DNA from: Deinococcus seoulensis
GTDB taxonomy: Bacteria; Deinococcota; Deinococci; Deinococcales; Deinococcaceae
Assembly: GCF_014648115.1 (NCBI RefSeq)
Contig: NZ_BMQM01000010.1
Span: 61,665-125,664, forward strand
Reading direction: 5' to 3'
DNA: 64,000 nucleotides
The position numbers and the translations under genes were made by a program. Within the stretch, counting starts at the first letter, position 1, and each line of letters starts with the position of its first letter. The notes beneath the pieces were generated by a model. The model did no database searches. It had not been told where the DNA came from and saw only the letters and a list, made by a program, of their open reading frames with translations. Positions 20,299-30,526 of the stretch are shown piece by piece.

Positions 20299-20928
20299 AT
20301 GAAGATCACTGTCATCGGAGCGGCGGGCGGCGTGGGCCGCCGCGTCGTGGCTCAGGCCGCGCAGGCCGGGCATCACGTGACCGCGCTGGTCCGCACGCAG
20401 GAGCAGGCGGACATGCTCGCCCTGCACGGCGCGCAGCCGGTCCTGGGCGACCTGACCGGCGAGTGGAGGCACGCCCTGGACGGCGCCGAAGCGGTCGTGT
20501 GGGCAGCCGGGGGCGGCGCGGGCGGCAACTTCCAGGCCATCGACGGGGACGCCCTGATCGCCCTGACCGACGAACTCGCGCGCCGCGACGGTGGCCCGCG
20601 CCGACTGGTGGTCGTCAGTTCCATGGGCGTGGACCGCCCGGAGCAGATGCCGCCCTTCCTGAACGCCGTGCTGCGCGTGAAGGCCGTCTCGGACGCGCAC
20701 GTGCAGGCCAGTGCGCTGGAGTGGACGGTCGTCCGCCCCGGCGGCCTGACCGACACGCCCGGCACCGGCATGGTCAGCGCCGGGATGCCCGCCCCGCGCG
20801 GCATGATCGCCCGCGACGACGTGGCGGGCGTGGTGCTCGCCTGCCTGAACGACCCGCGCAGCGCCGGGCGGACCTTCGAGGTGGTCGCCGGGAACACCCC
20901 GGTCGCGCAGGCCATCGCGGAACTGTAA
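20299..20928 (+). CDS. NAD(P)-binding SDR-like protein
   Basis: 209 residues from ATG 20299, which puts the dinucleotide loop 'VIGAAGGVGRRVV' at residues 5-17. It belongs to the NAD(P)H-binding atypical SDR group (PF13460, BVR-B/YwnB-like): 'VVSSMGVDRPEQMP' near 110 and 'WTVVRPGGLTDTPGTG' near 145. Such proteins reduce small substrates or sense redox state; no substrate can be named. It converges on xseB, with a heptad hairpin filling the gap from stop codon to stop codon. Confidence 0.8.
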   Translation: MKITVIGAAGGVGRRVVAQAAQAGHHVTALVRTQEQADMLALHGAQPVLGDLTGEWRHALDGAEAVVWAAGGGAGGNFQAIDGDALIALTDELARRDGGPRRLVVVSSMGVDRPEQMPPFLNAVLRVKAVSDAHVQASALEWTVVRPGGLTDTPGTGMVSAGMPAPRGMIARDDVAGVVLACLNDPRSAGRTFEVVAGNTPVAQAIAEL

Positions 20929-21007
20929 GCGGGCAGTGGGAAGTAGGCAGTGGGGAGTGGATCGGGGCTGACCTCCGACCCGCTCCCCACTGCCCACTCC
21001 CGACTTA
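20929..21007. repeat. heptad-repeat hairpin 3 (between convergent genes)
   Basis: Units AGTGGGA, AGTAGGC, AGTGGGG, AGTGG on the left arm pair with CGCTCCCCACTGCCCACTCCC on the right. It begins at the stop of the NAD(P)-binding gene and ends at the TAA of xseB (21005-21007), so it occupies the whole convergent gap and should form a hairpin in both transcripts. Confidence 0.75.
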
Positions 21008-21238
21008 CTCCTCGTCGTCCGTGTCGGGTTCGTCGGCGTCGTCCCCGTCGGCCCAGTCTCCGGCCAGGACGGCGCGGACCGCCTCGATCCGCTCGCGGCA
21101 CTGGGCGTACGCGGCGCGGGCTTCCTCCAGCAGGGGCAGCACGCGGTCCAGGTCGGCCTCGCCGGATTCGAGTTCGGCGGCGATGCGGCTCAGCCGGGCG
21201 TACGCCTCCCGGTACGAGGTGGGCTGAGGCTCAGTCAT
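21005..21238 (-). CDS. xseB: Exodeoxyribonuclease VII small subunit
   Basis: 77 residues. 'SYREAYARLSRIAAELESGEADLDRVLPLLEEA' is the typical coiled helix pair of XseB (PF02609). It binds the XseA large subunit, which is not in this window, to form a nuclease that cuts single-stranded DNA from both ends. The C-terminus is strongly acidic (Asp/Glu). ATG 21238 is chosen over 21247 because the upstream ATG lies inside the -10 box TAGCAT. Confidence 0.9.
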   Translation of the reverse strand: MTEPQPTSYREAYARLSRIAAELESGEADLDRVLPLLEEARAAYAQCRERIEAVRAVLAGDWADGDDADEPDTDDEE

Positions 21239-21245
21239 GCCGCCC

Positions 21246-21251
21246 ATGCTA
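21246..21251 (-). promoter_or_regulatory. leaderless -10 box of xseB
   Basis: TAGCAT on the minus strand, 7 nt before ATG 21238. It overlaps the alternative upstream ATG, which would then not be transcribed. Confidence 0.6.
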
Positions 21252-21255
21252 CCGC

Positions 21256-21261
21256 TACGCT
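21256..21261 (+). promoter_or_regulatory. leaderless -10 box of flavin reductase
   Basis: TACGCT, 6 nt before ATG 21268. It lies only a few bases from the divergent xseB box, so the two promoters share a 29-nt gap. Confidence 0.6.
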
Positions 21262-21267
21262 GCGCGC

Positions 21268-21921
21268 ATGACCCAGGCCCCGCCGGACGTGCATCACTTC
21301 GACCTGACCGCGCTGCCCGCCGCCGCGCGGTACAAACTGCTGACCGCCACCGTCGTGCCGCGCCCCATCGCGTGGGTCGGCACCGTGGGCGCGGACGGGC
21401 ACGTGAACCTCGCGCCGTACTCGTTCTTCGGGTTGATGGGCAGCGACCCGCCCGTCGTGGCGTTCGCGCCCGGCGACCGCGCGGACGGCACGCCCAAGGA
21501 CACCGCGCTGAACATAGGCCCGGGCGGAGAGTTCACCGTGAACCTCGTCAGCGAGGCGCTGGCCGGCGCCATGAACGCCACCGCCACCGACTTCCCCCAC
21601 GGACACGCCGAACCTGACGCGCTGGGCATTCCGCTCGTGCCGGGCGTGAAGGTCGCCGTGCCGCGCGTGGCCGCCGCGCCCGCCGCGCTGGAATGCCGCG
21701 AGGTGCAGACCGTCACCATCGGCCACACCCGCATCATCCTGGGCGAGGTGCTGGGCCTGACCCTGCGCTCGGACGCCGTGCAGGACGCCGAGCGGCACCA
21801 CGTCGACACCGCCGCGCTGGACCTGATCGGCCGGATGGGCGGTCGCGGCACGTACGCCCGCACCCGCGATACGTTCGTCATCGACCGCATTTCCTTCGAG
21901 GAGTGGCAGAAGGGGCAGTAG
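21268..21921 (+). CDS. Flavin reductase-like FMN-binding protein
   Basis: 217 residues. 'TATVVPRPIAWVGTVGADGHVNLAPYSFF' (about 27-55) is the FMN-binding strand pattern of the flavin reductase-like domain (PF01613), with 'FTVNLVSEALAGAMN' near 92. This subgroup often annotates as DIM6/NTAB-like oxidoreductases that supply or use reduced FMN. The substrate is unknown. The start is fixed by TACGCT 6 nt upstream. The stop TAG lies in the left arm of heptad element 4. Confidence 0.85.
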   Translation: MTQAPPDVHHFDLTALPAAARYKLLTATVVPRPIAWVGTVGADGHVNLAPYSFFGLMGSDPPVVAFAPGDRADGTPKDTALNIGPGGEFTVNLVSEALAGAMNATATDFPHGHAEPDALGIPLVPGVKVAVPRVAAAPAALECREVQTVTIGHTRIILGEVLGLTLRSDAVQDAERHHVDTAALDLIGRMGGRGTYARTRDTFVIDRISFEEWQKGQ

Positions 21922-22019
21922 GAAGTGGATCGGCTTGACCCGGGCGGGGAGGCCGCGTACACGCTGTTGACCATCCGCCATCCGCCATCCGCCATCCGCC
22001 ATCCGCCATCCGCTGATTA
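21916..22019. repeat. heptad-repeat element 4 (CATCCGC units)
   Basis: The left part GCAGTAGGAAGTGGATCGG resembles element 3. The CTTGACC...CACGCTGTTGACC block matches element 2. Six tandem CATCCGC-type units (21971-22013) follow. The element runs from the stop TAG of the flavin reductase to the TAA of the AlkA gene. All units within it share CCGC, whereas element 2 has CAGC. Confidence 0.8.
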
Positions 22020-22637
22020 AACCGGTTCCCCTCCGGCCTTCACGCGGGCGTTGTCCGCCCAGACGTAACGGGCGGCCAGGGTGCGGTACGGCGCCCAGCG
22101 GGGCAGCACCTCGGCGCTCGGGGTGTCCGGGTGCAGCCGCGCGAGGCCCTGGCGCAGCGCGAGGTCCCCGAGGCTGAACACGTCCGCGCGGGCCAGGGCG
22201 AACATCAGGAACATCTCCGCGGTCCAGCGGCCGATGCCCGGCAGGGGCAGCAGCGCCGCGATCACGGCCTCGTCGTCCTGCGCGGCCAGGTGCGCGAAAT
22301 CCACCGCGCCGGTCTTCGCGGCCTGCGCGGTCGCCTGCACGGTCCGGACCTTCGCCCAGGACAGGCCCGCGCCGCGCAGCGTGTCGCCGCTGGCGGCGAG
22401 CAGGGTGTCGGCCGTGACCTGGCCCAGCGTGCCGGTCAGGCGGGCGTGGATGCTGGCGGCGGCCTTCACGCTCAGTTGCTGCCCGGTCACGTTGCGGATC
22501 AGCGTGCCGAACGGGTCCGGGGTGGGTGTCAGCACGGGCAGGTCGCCCACGCGGGCGATCACTTCGGCCATGACCGGGTCGCGGGACAGGTGCGCGGTTG
22601 CCGGCGCGTGGCTGGTCAGGGGGACGGACAGCGTCAT
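22017..22637 (-). CDS. DNA-3-methyladenine glycosylase II (AlkA-type)
   Basis: 206 residues from ATG 22637 (MTLSVPL); an ATG at 22646 is an alternative. The helix-hairpin-helix and catalytic Asp are clear: 'LLPLPGIGRWTAEMFLMFAL' near residue 135 and the Asp in 'FSLGDLALRQGL' near 160. 'LIRNVTGQQLSVKAA' near 47 is also typical. It removes alkylated bases from DNA as the first step of base excision. It is shorter than E. coli AlkA because the N-terminal beta domain is missing, as in other small bacterial and archaeal AlkA forms. CAGAAT 7 nt before the ATG may be its -10 box. Confidence 0.88.
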   Translation of the reverse strand: MTLSVPLTSHAPATAHLSRDPVMAEVIARVGDLPVLTPTPDPFGTLIRNVTGQQLSVKAAASIHARLTGTLGQVTADTLLAASGDTLRGAGLSWAKVRTVQATAQAAKTGAVDFAHLAAQDDEAVIAALLPLPGIGRWTAEMFLMFALARADVFSLGDLALRQGLARLHPDTPSAEVLPRWAPYRTLAARYVWADNARVKAGGEPV

Positions 22638-22757
22638 GCCGTTCATTCTGAGCGAACGAGGCCGGGGGGAAGAGGCGCAAGAGGTGCTGATTGCGCCCGT
22701 TCCCCCCGGCCTCGCGGGTGGTTGCATGCCGGTACCGGTGCCCTGCTGGTCCTGGTT

Positions 22758-22891
22758 ACACGGATTCCGTCTGTTTCGCCAATAACCCGGAGCTTCATCG
22801 GATTGCCAACTCCACGTCCGGAACCCGTTTCTCTCCCACTCGCTTCGCTCGGATTGAATGGGCTTTGCAGCCCATTCAATCGGAGTCCGTA
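22758..22891 (-). repeat. ~130-bp dispersed repeat, family A copy 2
   Basis: Same two-hairpin structure and inverted termini as copy 1. On the minus strand it begins at the subtilase stop codon: TAA followed by TACGGACTCCG. The second hairpin here (GATAACCCGG equivalent) is degenerate on one arm. Confidence 0.9.
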
Positions 22892-24394
<1,503 letters not shown>

Positions 24395-24851
24395 GGCGAC
24401 TGGAAAGTCGTGTGTGGCACGGCCTGAATAGAAGTGGTACGGAACTGGTAGAGATCATACGCAGGTTCCGGGGGTGGGTGGATGAATCGGCTGTGGAATT
24501 CCCGACATTTGTTTTCTGAGGAGTCGGAATGGCCGAAAAGTGCGTTCCTCACGTTATGAAAGCCGTCCAGAATAGACGAACGGGTGTATAACAGCACCCA
24601 TATGATGAGATTTGTCTCATTTTACTCATATAAGGTGTACGCTGCTCAAGTCCCCGGAATGCCGTCTGAAACGTCGATCCAGCCGCCGAAGTTGCGGATC
24701 GCACGCCGGAATCCTCCCTTCGAAAGCGGACCGCCGGTCAGTTATTCATGAGATGACCCTGCCGGCCGGTCGCACCTCCGCTTGACAGTCCCGGCAGTTC
24801 CCCTCCCATCAGGCCTTGCAGTGAACAGCCGCACACGCGCACCATGCGGAT
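24395..24851. other. AT-richer intergenic region, no gene recognised
   Basis: About 455 nt. The middle part (24500-24660) is markedly lower in GC than the surroundings and includes a TGAGATTTGTCTCA inverted repeat (24607-24620) and CATATAAGG. A TTGACA (24783-24788) lies upstream of the 172-aa gene. A short frame on the minus strand (24361-24597) shows no family features. The region should contain the promoters of both divergent genes. Confidence 0.45.
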
Positions 24852-25370
24852 ATGAACTTTCTCACAAAACGCGCGCACCTGCCCTCCGGCGCCCATCTGC
24901 GCGCCGCATTCCTGACCACCCTGCTGACCGGCCCACTGATCCCGGTCGCCCACGCCCAGCAGACCCCCACGCAGGCCCGCGCCGGAACCATCCTGCTCAG
25001 CCCGGTCGTCGCGCAGATCACCCTCACGCCCATCGATGCCCCGCCCAGCCGCGACATTCCCGCCGGTTGGCGCGAGATCCGCGGCGAACTCCGCACCGCC
25101 ACGAACACCCGCCAGTCCTTCCCGGCAGGCACGCAGGCCCGCGTGACCATCCGCGACACCGCCGCACCCGACCGCGCCCTCGTCACGGTCACGTTCCTCG
25201 TCAGCCGTCTGCCCGCCCCCTACTGGCTGACCTTCAACCCCGCCCGCCTCCAGAAGGGCCATACCTACACCGTCCAGGCCACCCTGAGCAGCGCAGCCGG
25301 AAAGACCCTCTGGAACAGCGCCCCCACACCGCTGCCCACCACGCCCCGCGCCGTCCTGAACCTCCGCTGA
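24852..25370 (+). CDS. Exported YbaY/YscW-like protein
   Basis: 172 residues. A signal peptide runs through about residue 36 (ending AHAQ). The mature part resembles the YscW/YbaY family (PF09619): 'IRGELRTATNTRQSFPAGTQARVTIRD' (about 75-102), then 'LPAPYWLTFNPARLQKGHTYTVQATL' (about 120-147) and 'GKTLWNSAP'. Members are lipoproteins of largely unknown function; here no lipobox Cys is seen, so it should be a soluble exported protein. Codon use fits the neighbours. Confidence 0.6.
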   Translation: MNFLTKRAHLPSGAHLRAAFLTTLLTGPLIPVAHAQQTPTQARAGTILLSPVVAQITLTPIDAPPSRDIPAGWREIRGELRTATNTRQSFPAGTQARVTIRDTAAPDRALVTVTFLVSRLPAPYWLTFNPARLQKGHTYTVQATLSSAAGKTLWNSAPTPLPTTPRAVLNLR

Positions 25371-25379
25371 CCCCCAGAC

Positions 25380-25453
25380 CCGGAGGGGCAGTTCTCTCCT
25401 TCTCGCATCCACTCCGATTGAACGGCTTCGCAGACCATTCAATCGGCGTCCAT
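25380..25453 (-). repeat. partial family A repeat
   Basis: It keeps the CTCTCC spacer and the GATTGAACGG...CCATTCAATC hairpin, but the GATAACCCGG hairpin half is missing. Confidence 0.75.
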
Positions 25454-25515
25454 GTCATCAATGGTGCGGACAGGTTCATACCTTCAGGGCAGACCAGCGA
25501 GAAATACGCAGTGGT

Positions 25516-25552
25516 TACCCCTCCCCCTTGAGCGGGGAGGCTGGGAGGGGGT
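25516..25552. repeat. CCCCTCCCCC palindromic repeat
   Basis: CCCCTCCCCCTTGAGCGGGG followed by AGGCTGGGAGGGG forms a hairpin of C and G runs. Similar interspersed sequences are common between genes in GC-rich bacteria. One copy is visible here. Confidence 0.6.
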
Positions 25553-25627
25553 GAGCAGGCATGGCGTTACAGAAGACGTGTTCCATGCTGTTCCCCTCTG
25601 ACGCCCGAACAGTGTCCGCACCATTGA

Positions 25628-26371
25628 TCAGAGGTTCCAGCCGCCCGCGACTTCCAGTTCCTGCCCGGTCAGGTAATCGCTGGCCCGCACGAACGACAGC
25701 GCCGCTCCGACCAGTTCCGGGACGGTGCCGGGCCGCCCGGCCGGAATCTGCGCGACCGGCTGGCTGACGCTGGTGTCGATCACGCCGGGACTGACCACGT
25801 TCACGCTGACGCCCGATCCGGCCAGCACCACCGCCAGCGACCGGCTCAGTTGCAGCACCCCGGCCTTGGCGATCACGTACGGCACGATGCCGGGCCGCGC
25901 CACGTTCGAGGAGGCCCCCGCGTACCCCAGGTTCACGATGCGCCCCCAGCCGCGCGCCCGCAGCAGCGGCGCCGCCTCCTGGCAGGTGGCGAAGGTGGAG
26001 GTCAGGTTGCTGCCCAGCATGTCGGCCCACTCGGCGTCCGTGGTGTCCAGCAGCGGACGGTTCACGTAGTTGCCCACGTTGTTCACCAGGACCGCCAGTC
26101 CCGATTCCGGGAAGGCCGCGTGTGCCGCGCGCACCAGCGCCCGTGCCTGGGCCGGGTCGGTCAGGTCTGCCTGCAACGCGGCGGCCCGCACGCCGTGCTC
26201 GCGGCACAGCCGGGCGGTCTCCTGGGCGTCGGCCTCGCTGCCCCGGTAGTGCGCGGTCACGTCGAAGCCCTCGGCGGCCAGGGCGACGGCCAGTGCCCGC
26301 CCGATCCCGCGCGAGGCGCCCGTGACGAGCGCCGTGCCCCGACCCTGCGTGGTGCCGGTGTGCTCCGTCAC
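25628..26371 (-). CDS. SDR-family oxidoreductase (FabG-like)
   Basis: 247 residues from GTG 26371. '[17 protein letters not shown]' (about 14-30) is the NAD(P) loop, '[15 protein letters not shown]' replaces the usual NNAG, and the catalytic Tyr-Lys pair is 'YVIAKAG' near 160. Where a Ser normally lies about 13 residues before the Tyr, the sequence reads 'NLGYAGASS', so the exact Ser is shifted or replaced. It resembles FabG and pteridine-reductase-type members. The GTG overlaps the stop of the Nudix gene (GTGA), so the two form an operon. Confidence 0.85.
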   Translation of the reverse strand: MTEHTGTTQGRGTALVTGASRGIGRALAVALAAEGFDVTAHYRGSEADAQETARLCREHGVRAAALQADLTDPAQARALVRAAHAAFPESGLAVLVNNVGNYVNRPLLDTTDAEWADMLGSNLTSTFATCQEAAPLLRARGWGRIVNLGYAGASSNVARPGIVPYVIAKAGVLQLSRSLAVVLAGSGVSVNVVSPGVIDTSVSQPVAQIPAGRPGTVPELVGAALSFVRASDYLTGQELEVAGGWNL

Positions 26372-26778
26372 TGCTCGCCCCGCCGCAGGGCCAGTTCCAC
26401 CAGCGTGCGCGTCACGCCGTTCAGTGGGTACTCCAGCGCCCCGGACAGGTGCACCCAGGCCCACTCCTCGATCTCCTCGTTCGGGGTGATCTCGTGCCCG
26501 TCCGTGCTGGCGAAGAAATCCACCAGCAGCATGTGCGCGGGCCTGTGGAACTCCGGGCTCAGGACCGATTCCTGCGTCTGCGCGTACAGCACGCCCCGCA
26601 ATTCCAGGCCCACTTCCTCGCGGAACTCGCGGGTCACGGCGTCCAGCAGCGTCTCGCCCCACTCGACCTTGCCTCCGGGCACGCCCCACAGCCCGCGCCA
26701 TTTCGTGGTGCGCACCAGCAGCACCCGGCCATCCTGGCCCCACACGAGCGCCCCCACACACACCAGCGGTCTGTCCAT
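26368..26778 (-). CDS. Nudix hydrolase
   Basis: 136 residues. The Nudix box is complete: '[25 protein letters not shown]' follows GX5EX7REUXEEXGU (about 36-60). Such enzymes hydrolyse nucleoside diphosphates linked to another group. Deinococcus genomes carry many of them, often discussed as cleaners of damaged nucleotides. The substrate is not predictable. The start is supported by TACCCT 7 nt upstream. It overlaps the SDR gene by 4 nt. Confidence 0.92.
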   Translation of the reverse strand: MDRPLVCVGALVWGQDGRVLLVRTTKWRGLWGVPGGKVEWGETLLDAVTREFREEVGLELRGVLYAQTQESVLSPEFHRPAHMLLVDFFASTDGHEITPNEEIEEWAWVHLSGALEYPLNGVTRTLVELALRRGEQ

Positions 26779-26785
26779 GCGGCCC

Positions 26786-26791
26786 AGGGTA
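26786..26791 (-). promoter_or_regulatory. leaderless -10 box of Nudix gene
   Basis: TACCCT on the minus strand, 7 nt before ATG 26778. Confidence 0.55.
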
Positions 26792-26824
26792 GCGCCCGCC
26801 GCGCCCGTCCGTCCGGGTGAACGC

Positions 26825-28297
26825 CTACCGACCCCGCCGCCCCATCACGCGGCGTTCCAGGCCCGTGATCAGCGCGTACACCAGCACCCCGTACCCGATC
26901 AGCAGCGCGATGGCCGCGAACTGCGCCGCCTTGTTCTGGTACACGCCCGCCACCTGCACGGCCAACCCCAGGCCCTTCTGGTTGGGGTCCACGAACTCCC
27001 ACACGACCGCCCCGATCAGCGCCAGACTGGCCGCCAGCCGCAGGCCGCCCAGCATGACGGGCAGCGCGCCCGGCAGTTCCAGCCGCCGCAGCCGCTGCCA
27101 CGCGCTGGCCTGCAGGGTGCTGAACAGCTCGTGGTACGTGGCTTCCAGTTCGCGCACGCCCACCAGGGTCGCCACCATGATCGGGTACAGGGCGCTCAGG
27201 GCCGACACGACCACGGCCGGCAGGAACCCGAAGCCCAGCCACGACACCAGCAGCGGCGCGAGCACCACGATCGGCGTGCTCTGCGACGCCACGATGAACG
27301 GACTCAGGAAGCGTTCCAGACCCCGCCATTTCGCCAGCGGGTACCCGATCAGCACGCCGCCCAGCGCGCCCAGCAGCGTGCCCAGCAGCGCCGTGCGGAC
27401 CGTCACCCAGAATGCCGCTGCCAGCGCCGGAGCGGTCCGCGCCGCCTCCTGCCACACCGCGGCTGGCGTGGGCAGCAGGAACGGCTGGTTCAGGGCCGCC
27501 GCGCCCAGCTGCCAGCCCAGCAGCGCCAGTCCCACTGCCAGCAGCGGCAGCAGCCACCCGGCGCTGCGCGGGGCGGGTACTTCCGAACGCACGCGGGTGC
27601 TGTCGCCGGTGCCCAGCACGGTTCGCAGGTGCGCCTCCAGTCCGTCCGTGTAGGCGCTCACGCGGCCCTCGCCGCGCGTGTCGAGCACCTCGACGATCCG
27701 CCCGCCACGCAGGACCGCCACCCGGTCAGCCAGCCACACCGCCTCGCGGATCGAGTGCGTGACAAGCACCGTCGTCCGGCCCGTCTTCTCGTGCAGGTGC
27801 CGCAACTCGGCGTTGAAACGCTCGCGGACCAGCGCGTCGAGCGCCGCGAACGGTTCGTCCAGCAGCAGCACGTCCCCGCTCTGCGCCAGTGCGCGGGCCA
27901 GCGCCACCCGCGCCCGCATCCCGCCCGACAGCTGCGCCGGGAAGTACGAGCCGTACTCCTCCATGCCCACCAGTTTCAGCGCCTCGGCGGGCGGCAGGCC
28001 CCCCCCGGCCCCCAGGTCGGCGGGCAACGCCACGTTCCGCAGGGCGCTGCGCCACGGCAGCAGCCGGTAATCCTGGAATACCAGCGCCGGGGGCGTCCCG
28101 ATCCGCACCGTTCCGGACGCGGGTTTCAGCAGGCCCGCCAGCACCCGCAGCAGCGTGCTCTTGCCGCCGCCGGACGGGCCGATCAGCGCCAGGAACTCGC
28201 CGCGCTGCACGTCCAGCGTCACGCCGCTCAGGATCACCTCGCCGCCCAGCCGCACCGTCACGTCCTGCACGCCCAGCGGTTCCGTCCCGGCACTCAC
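26825..28297 (-). CDS. Fused ABC ATPase-permease (SsuBC/ThiZX-like)
   Basis: 490 residues in one frame. Residues about 1-240 are an ABC ATPase: Walker A '[11 protein letters not shown]' near 39, signature '[16 protein letters not shown]' near 122 and Walker B '[14 protein letters not shown]' near 143. About 250-485 is a BPD_transp_1 permease with six hydrophobic segments and an EAA-like loop '[23 protein letters not shown]' near 400. In the nitrate/sulfonate/HMP uptake group these are normally separate proteins, so the fusion is unusual. No substrate-binding protein is adjacent. GTG start at 28297 overlaps the EamA stop. Substrate (sulfonate, thiamine precursor or other) unknown. Confidence 0.85.
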   Translation of the reverse strand: MSAGTEPLGVQDVTVRLGGEVILSGVTLDVQRGEFLALIGPSGGGKSTLLRVLAGLLKPASGTVRIGTPPALVFQDYRLLPWRSALRNVALPADLGAGGGLPPAEALKLVGMEEYGSYFPAQLSGGMRARVALARALAQSGDVLLLDEPFAALDALVRERFNAELRHLHEKTGRTTVLVTHSIREAVWLADRVAVLRGGRIVEVLDTRGEGRVSAYTDGLEAHLRTVLGTGDSTRVRSEVPAPRSAGWLLPLLAVGLALLGWQLGAAALNQPFLLPTPAAVWQEAARTAPALAAAFWVTVRTALLGTLLGALGGVLIGYPLAKWRGLERFLSPFIVASQSTPIVVLAPLLVSWLGFGFLPAVVVSALSALYPIMVATLVGVRELEATYHELFSTLQASAWQRLRRLELPGALPVMLGGLRLAASLALIGAVVWEFVDPNQKGLGLAVQVAGVYQNKAAQFAAIALLIGYGVLVYALITGLERRVMGRRGR

Positions 28298-29220
28298 GAG
28301 CGCACCCCCGGCGTGACCGTGGGGGCAGGCAGCGGCGCGGGGCGGCCGCGCGTGTTCACCAGCACCACGCCCGCCACCGCCACCACGCCGCCCAGCACCG
28401 TCAGGCGGGTCGGCAGTTCACCCAGCCACGCCCACGCGATCAGCACCGCGAACACCGGCGACACGTACAGGAACGAGGTCGTCACGCCCGCCCCCACCCG
28501 CGCGAGCGCGAACGTCCAGGTCAGGTACGCCAGCGCCGCCGGGAACAGCCCGATGTACACCATCGCCAGGTGCGCGTGCAGCGGCGCCGCCCGCAGTTCC
28601 GCGCCGAACCCCGGCAGGAACACCAGCATCGGCACGGTGCCCAGAATCAGCGACCACACCGTGAAGTGCAGCGGGTTCATGCGCCGCAGCAGCGGCTTCT
28701 GAAACACGAAGTACACGCTCGTGAACACGGCCGCCGCCAGGATCAACAGCGCCCCGCGCGTGAACTCCAGGCCCTGACCGCCCCCCAGCACGATCAGCGT
28801 CACGCCGCCCAGACTGACCAGCGTGCCTGCCCAGCCCAGCGCGTTCAGCCGCTCCCCGCCAAAACGCGTGGCCAGCAGCGCTGTGATGACCGGCCCCGCC
28901 GCGATGATCAGGCTGGCCGTGCCCGCCGGGACGCTCACCTCGCCGTAGTTCAGGCACACGTGGTACAGCGTGATCCCCGAGAAACTCAGCGCCGCGATCC
29001 GCGCCAGGTCCGCCACTGGCGGCACCGGAATCCGCGCGACCAGCGCGTACACGCCCAGCGCGAGGCTGGCCACCAGAAAGCGGTACAGCGTCACGTGCCC
29101 CGGCGTGAACACCTCCAGGCCCGCCCGGATTCCCGCGAAGGCCGACGCCCAGAACACGATCGTGACCAGAATCGCGCCCAGCGAAAGGGCGTCCAGGCGG
29201 GCGGGGGCAGCGGCACTCAT
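28294..29220 (-). CDS. EamA/DMT-family transporter
   Basis: 308 residues, ten hydrophobic segments in two EamA repeats (PF00892): the first spans about 12-140 ('[15 protein letters not shown]'), the second about 155-295 ('[20 protein letters not shown]'). Members export amino acids or other metabolites. ATG 29220 is chosen because the first membrane segment follows at once and TACCCT lies 8 nt upstream; a longer frame to 29505 is GC shadow. It overlaps the fused ABC gene by 4 nt. Confidence 0.88.
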   Translation of the reverse strand: MSAAAPARLDALSLGAILVTIVFWASAFAGIRAGLEVFTPGHVTLYRFLVASLALGVYALVARIPVPPVADLARIAALSFSGITLYHVCLNYGEVSVPAGTASLIIAAGPVITALLATRFGGERLNALGWAGTLVSLGGVTLIVLGGGQGLEFTRGALLILAAAVFTSVYFVFQKPLLRRMNPLHFTVWSLILGTVPMLVFLPGFGAELRAAPLHAHLAMVYIGLFPAALAYLTWTFALARVGAGVTTSFLYVSPVFAVLIAWAWLGELPTRLTVLGGVVAVAGVVLVNTRGRPAPLPAPTVTPGVRS

Positions 29221-29228
29221 ATGCGCGC

Positions 29229-29234
29229 AGGGTA
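29229..29234 (-). promoter_or_regulatory. leaderless -10 box of EamA gene
   Basis: TACCCT on the minus strand, 8 nt before ATG 29220. Confidence 0.5.
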
Positions 29235-29376
29235 GCGCAGGGCGGCGCCGCCCACGCCTGCCCGCACCGCGCGACCGTGGGCGGCACTTGGGGGAATCCA
29301 CATCCACCCCCCGCCCGGCAGGGGAGAGGATGCAGGTCAGCACCCCCGCCCTTCTTTCCCCTCGCAGGAGGCCCCG

Positions 29377-29604
29377 ATGACCGCACCCGACCGACCCTCC
29401 CACCCCGACGACACCGGCACGGCGACCAGCACCCCGGAAGACGCGCAGGACCACACGGGCAGCGACCACGCCACGCACGGCGCGAACACCAACCTCGACC
29501 CCCACCTGCAGGGCGGCCCCGCCACCCCCGCCGACCGCGCCGCCACCCAGGACATCGAGGACCGGAACGCCGCGCCCGACGGCCCGAACCTCAAGGGGTC
29601 TTAA
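29377..29604 (+). CDS. Small hydrophilic disordered protein
   Basis: 75 residues of unknown family. The composition is Asp, Thr, Pro, Ala and His rich, without hydrophobic stretches, so it is probably disordered. A GCAGGAGG 6 nt before the ATG is a strong ribosome site and the main reason for accepting it. It ends 70 nt before the SRPBCC gene on the same strand. Small acidic hydrophilic proteins in desiccation-tolerant bacteria can be stress protectants, but nothing in this sequence proves that. Confidence 0.6.
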   Translation: MTAPDRPSHPDDTGTATSTPEDAQDHTGSDHATHGANTNLDPHLQGGPATPADRAATQDIEDRNAAPDGPNLKGS

Positions 29605-29674
29605 TCTGGCCGGAGCAAGCCTTCACCCCCACCCCCGCACACCCCACTAGACTGACCCTCACGGAGGACGACTT

Positions 29675-30322
29675 ATGACCAACAACGAAAGTGGAATGGA
29701 TCAGACCCGCATGATCAGCGGCGCCGCAGGTGGCGCCCTGCTGCTGATGGGCCTGCGCAAACGCGGCGTGCTGGGCCTCGGCATGGCCGCCGTCGGCGGG
29801 TACCTCGCGTACCGCGCCGCGACCGGCAACGACCCCGTCATGGCCGCCGCCGGCCTGAGCGGCAACAGCGTGGCCGCCAAGCCGATCTTCGTGGAGCACA
29901 GCGTCGTCATCGACCGCCCCGCGCAGGACGTGTACGACTTCTGGCGCAACCTGGAGAACCTCCCCCAGATCATGAGCCACCTGGAGAGCGTCACCGCCCT
30001 CGACGAGAAACGCAGCCGCTGGGTCGCCAAGGCCCCGCTCGGCACGCACGTCGAATGGGAAGCCGAGATCGTGAACGACAAGCCCGGCCAGCGCATCGGC
30101 TGGCACTCCCTGCCCGGCGCGACCGTCGACAACGCCGGCAGCGTGCAGTTCGAAAGCCTCCCCAACGGCGGCACCCGCGTGCACGTGGCCCTGTCGTACC
30201 GCCCCCCGGCCGGCCCGCTCGGCGCGGCCGTGGCGAAACTGTTCGGCGAGGAACCCAGCCAGCAGATCGCCGAGGACCTCCAGAAGTTCAAGGCCGCCTT
30301 CGAAGGCAACGCCAAGAACTGA
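29675..30322 (+). CDS. Membrane-anchored SRPBCC protein
   Basis: 215 residues. A glycine-rich hydrophobic N-terminal region (about 13-47, '[36 protein letters not shown]') is followed by a polyketide cyclase/START-like domain from about 70 ('[34 protein letters not shown]'). The fold binds hydrophobic ligands. This arrangement is common in Deinococcus and actinobacterial proteins of unknown function. A GGAGGACGACTT leader gives a clear ribosome site. The gene ends before a strong terminator. Confidence 0.82.
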   Translation: MTNNESGMDQTRMISGAAGGALLLMGLRKRGVLGLGMAAVGGYLAYRAATGNDPVMAAAGLSGNSVAAKPIFVEHSVVIDRPAQDVYDFWRNLENLPQIMSHLESVTALDEKRSRWVAKAPLGTHVEWEAEIVNDKPGQRIGWHSLPGATVDNAGSVQFESLPNGGTRVHVALSYRPPAGPLGAAVAKLFGEEPSQQIAEDLQKFKAAFEGNAKN

Positions 30323-30339
30323 ACGGCCCTGCCCGGTGA

Positions 30340-30372
30340 AGCCCACCGGCAGAGCCCCACCGGCAGAGCAGA
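30340..30372 (+). repeat. 13-14-bp tandem duplication
   Basis: CCCACCGGCAGAG is repeated directly after itself with one extra C, between the SRPBCC gene and its terminator. Confidence 0.6.
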
Positions 30373-30375
30373 GAG

Positions 30376-30416
30376 AAGTGGGAGTGTCAGCAGATGTTCA
30401 GCTGACACTCCCACTT
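30376..30416 (+). terminator. intrinsic terminator of SRPBCC gene
   Basis: A 16-bp stem AAGTGGGAGTGTCAGC/GCTGACACTCCCACTT with a 9-nt loop and a TTTCTCC tail. Confidence 0.8.
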
Positions 30417-30526
30417 TCTCCTGTGTGCGTGGCAGACCGGTGTTCGCCCAGCGCACGGACTGCCGTGCAGGTGCCTGGAACTCCGATTGATCCGGGCAGT
30501 CCCCTCTGAAGGGAGTTGAGACTCTG

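Noticed and set aside
21971..22013. Tandem CATCCGC units considered as a CRISPR-like array
   Set aside because: Units are 7 bp with no unique spacers and no cas genes are nearby.
25516..25552. CCCCTCCCCC palindrome considered as an intrinsic terminator
   Set aside because: No U tract, and it lies about 75 nt past the SDR stop codon. It is more likely a dispersed GC repeat, although it could still slow transcription.
25628..26761. A 377-codon fusion of the SDR with upstream sequence
   Set aside because: The N-terminal part is antisense-like noise over the Nudix gene, which has a perfect Nudix box in another frame. The GTGA overlap gives a normal SDR start.
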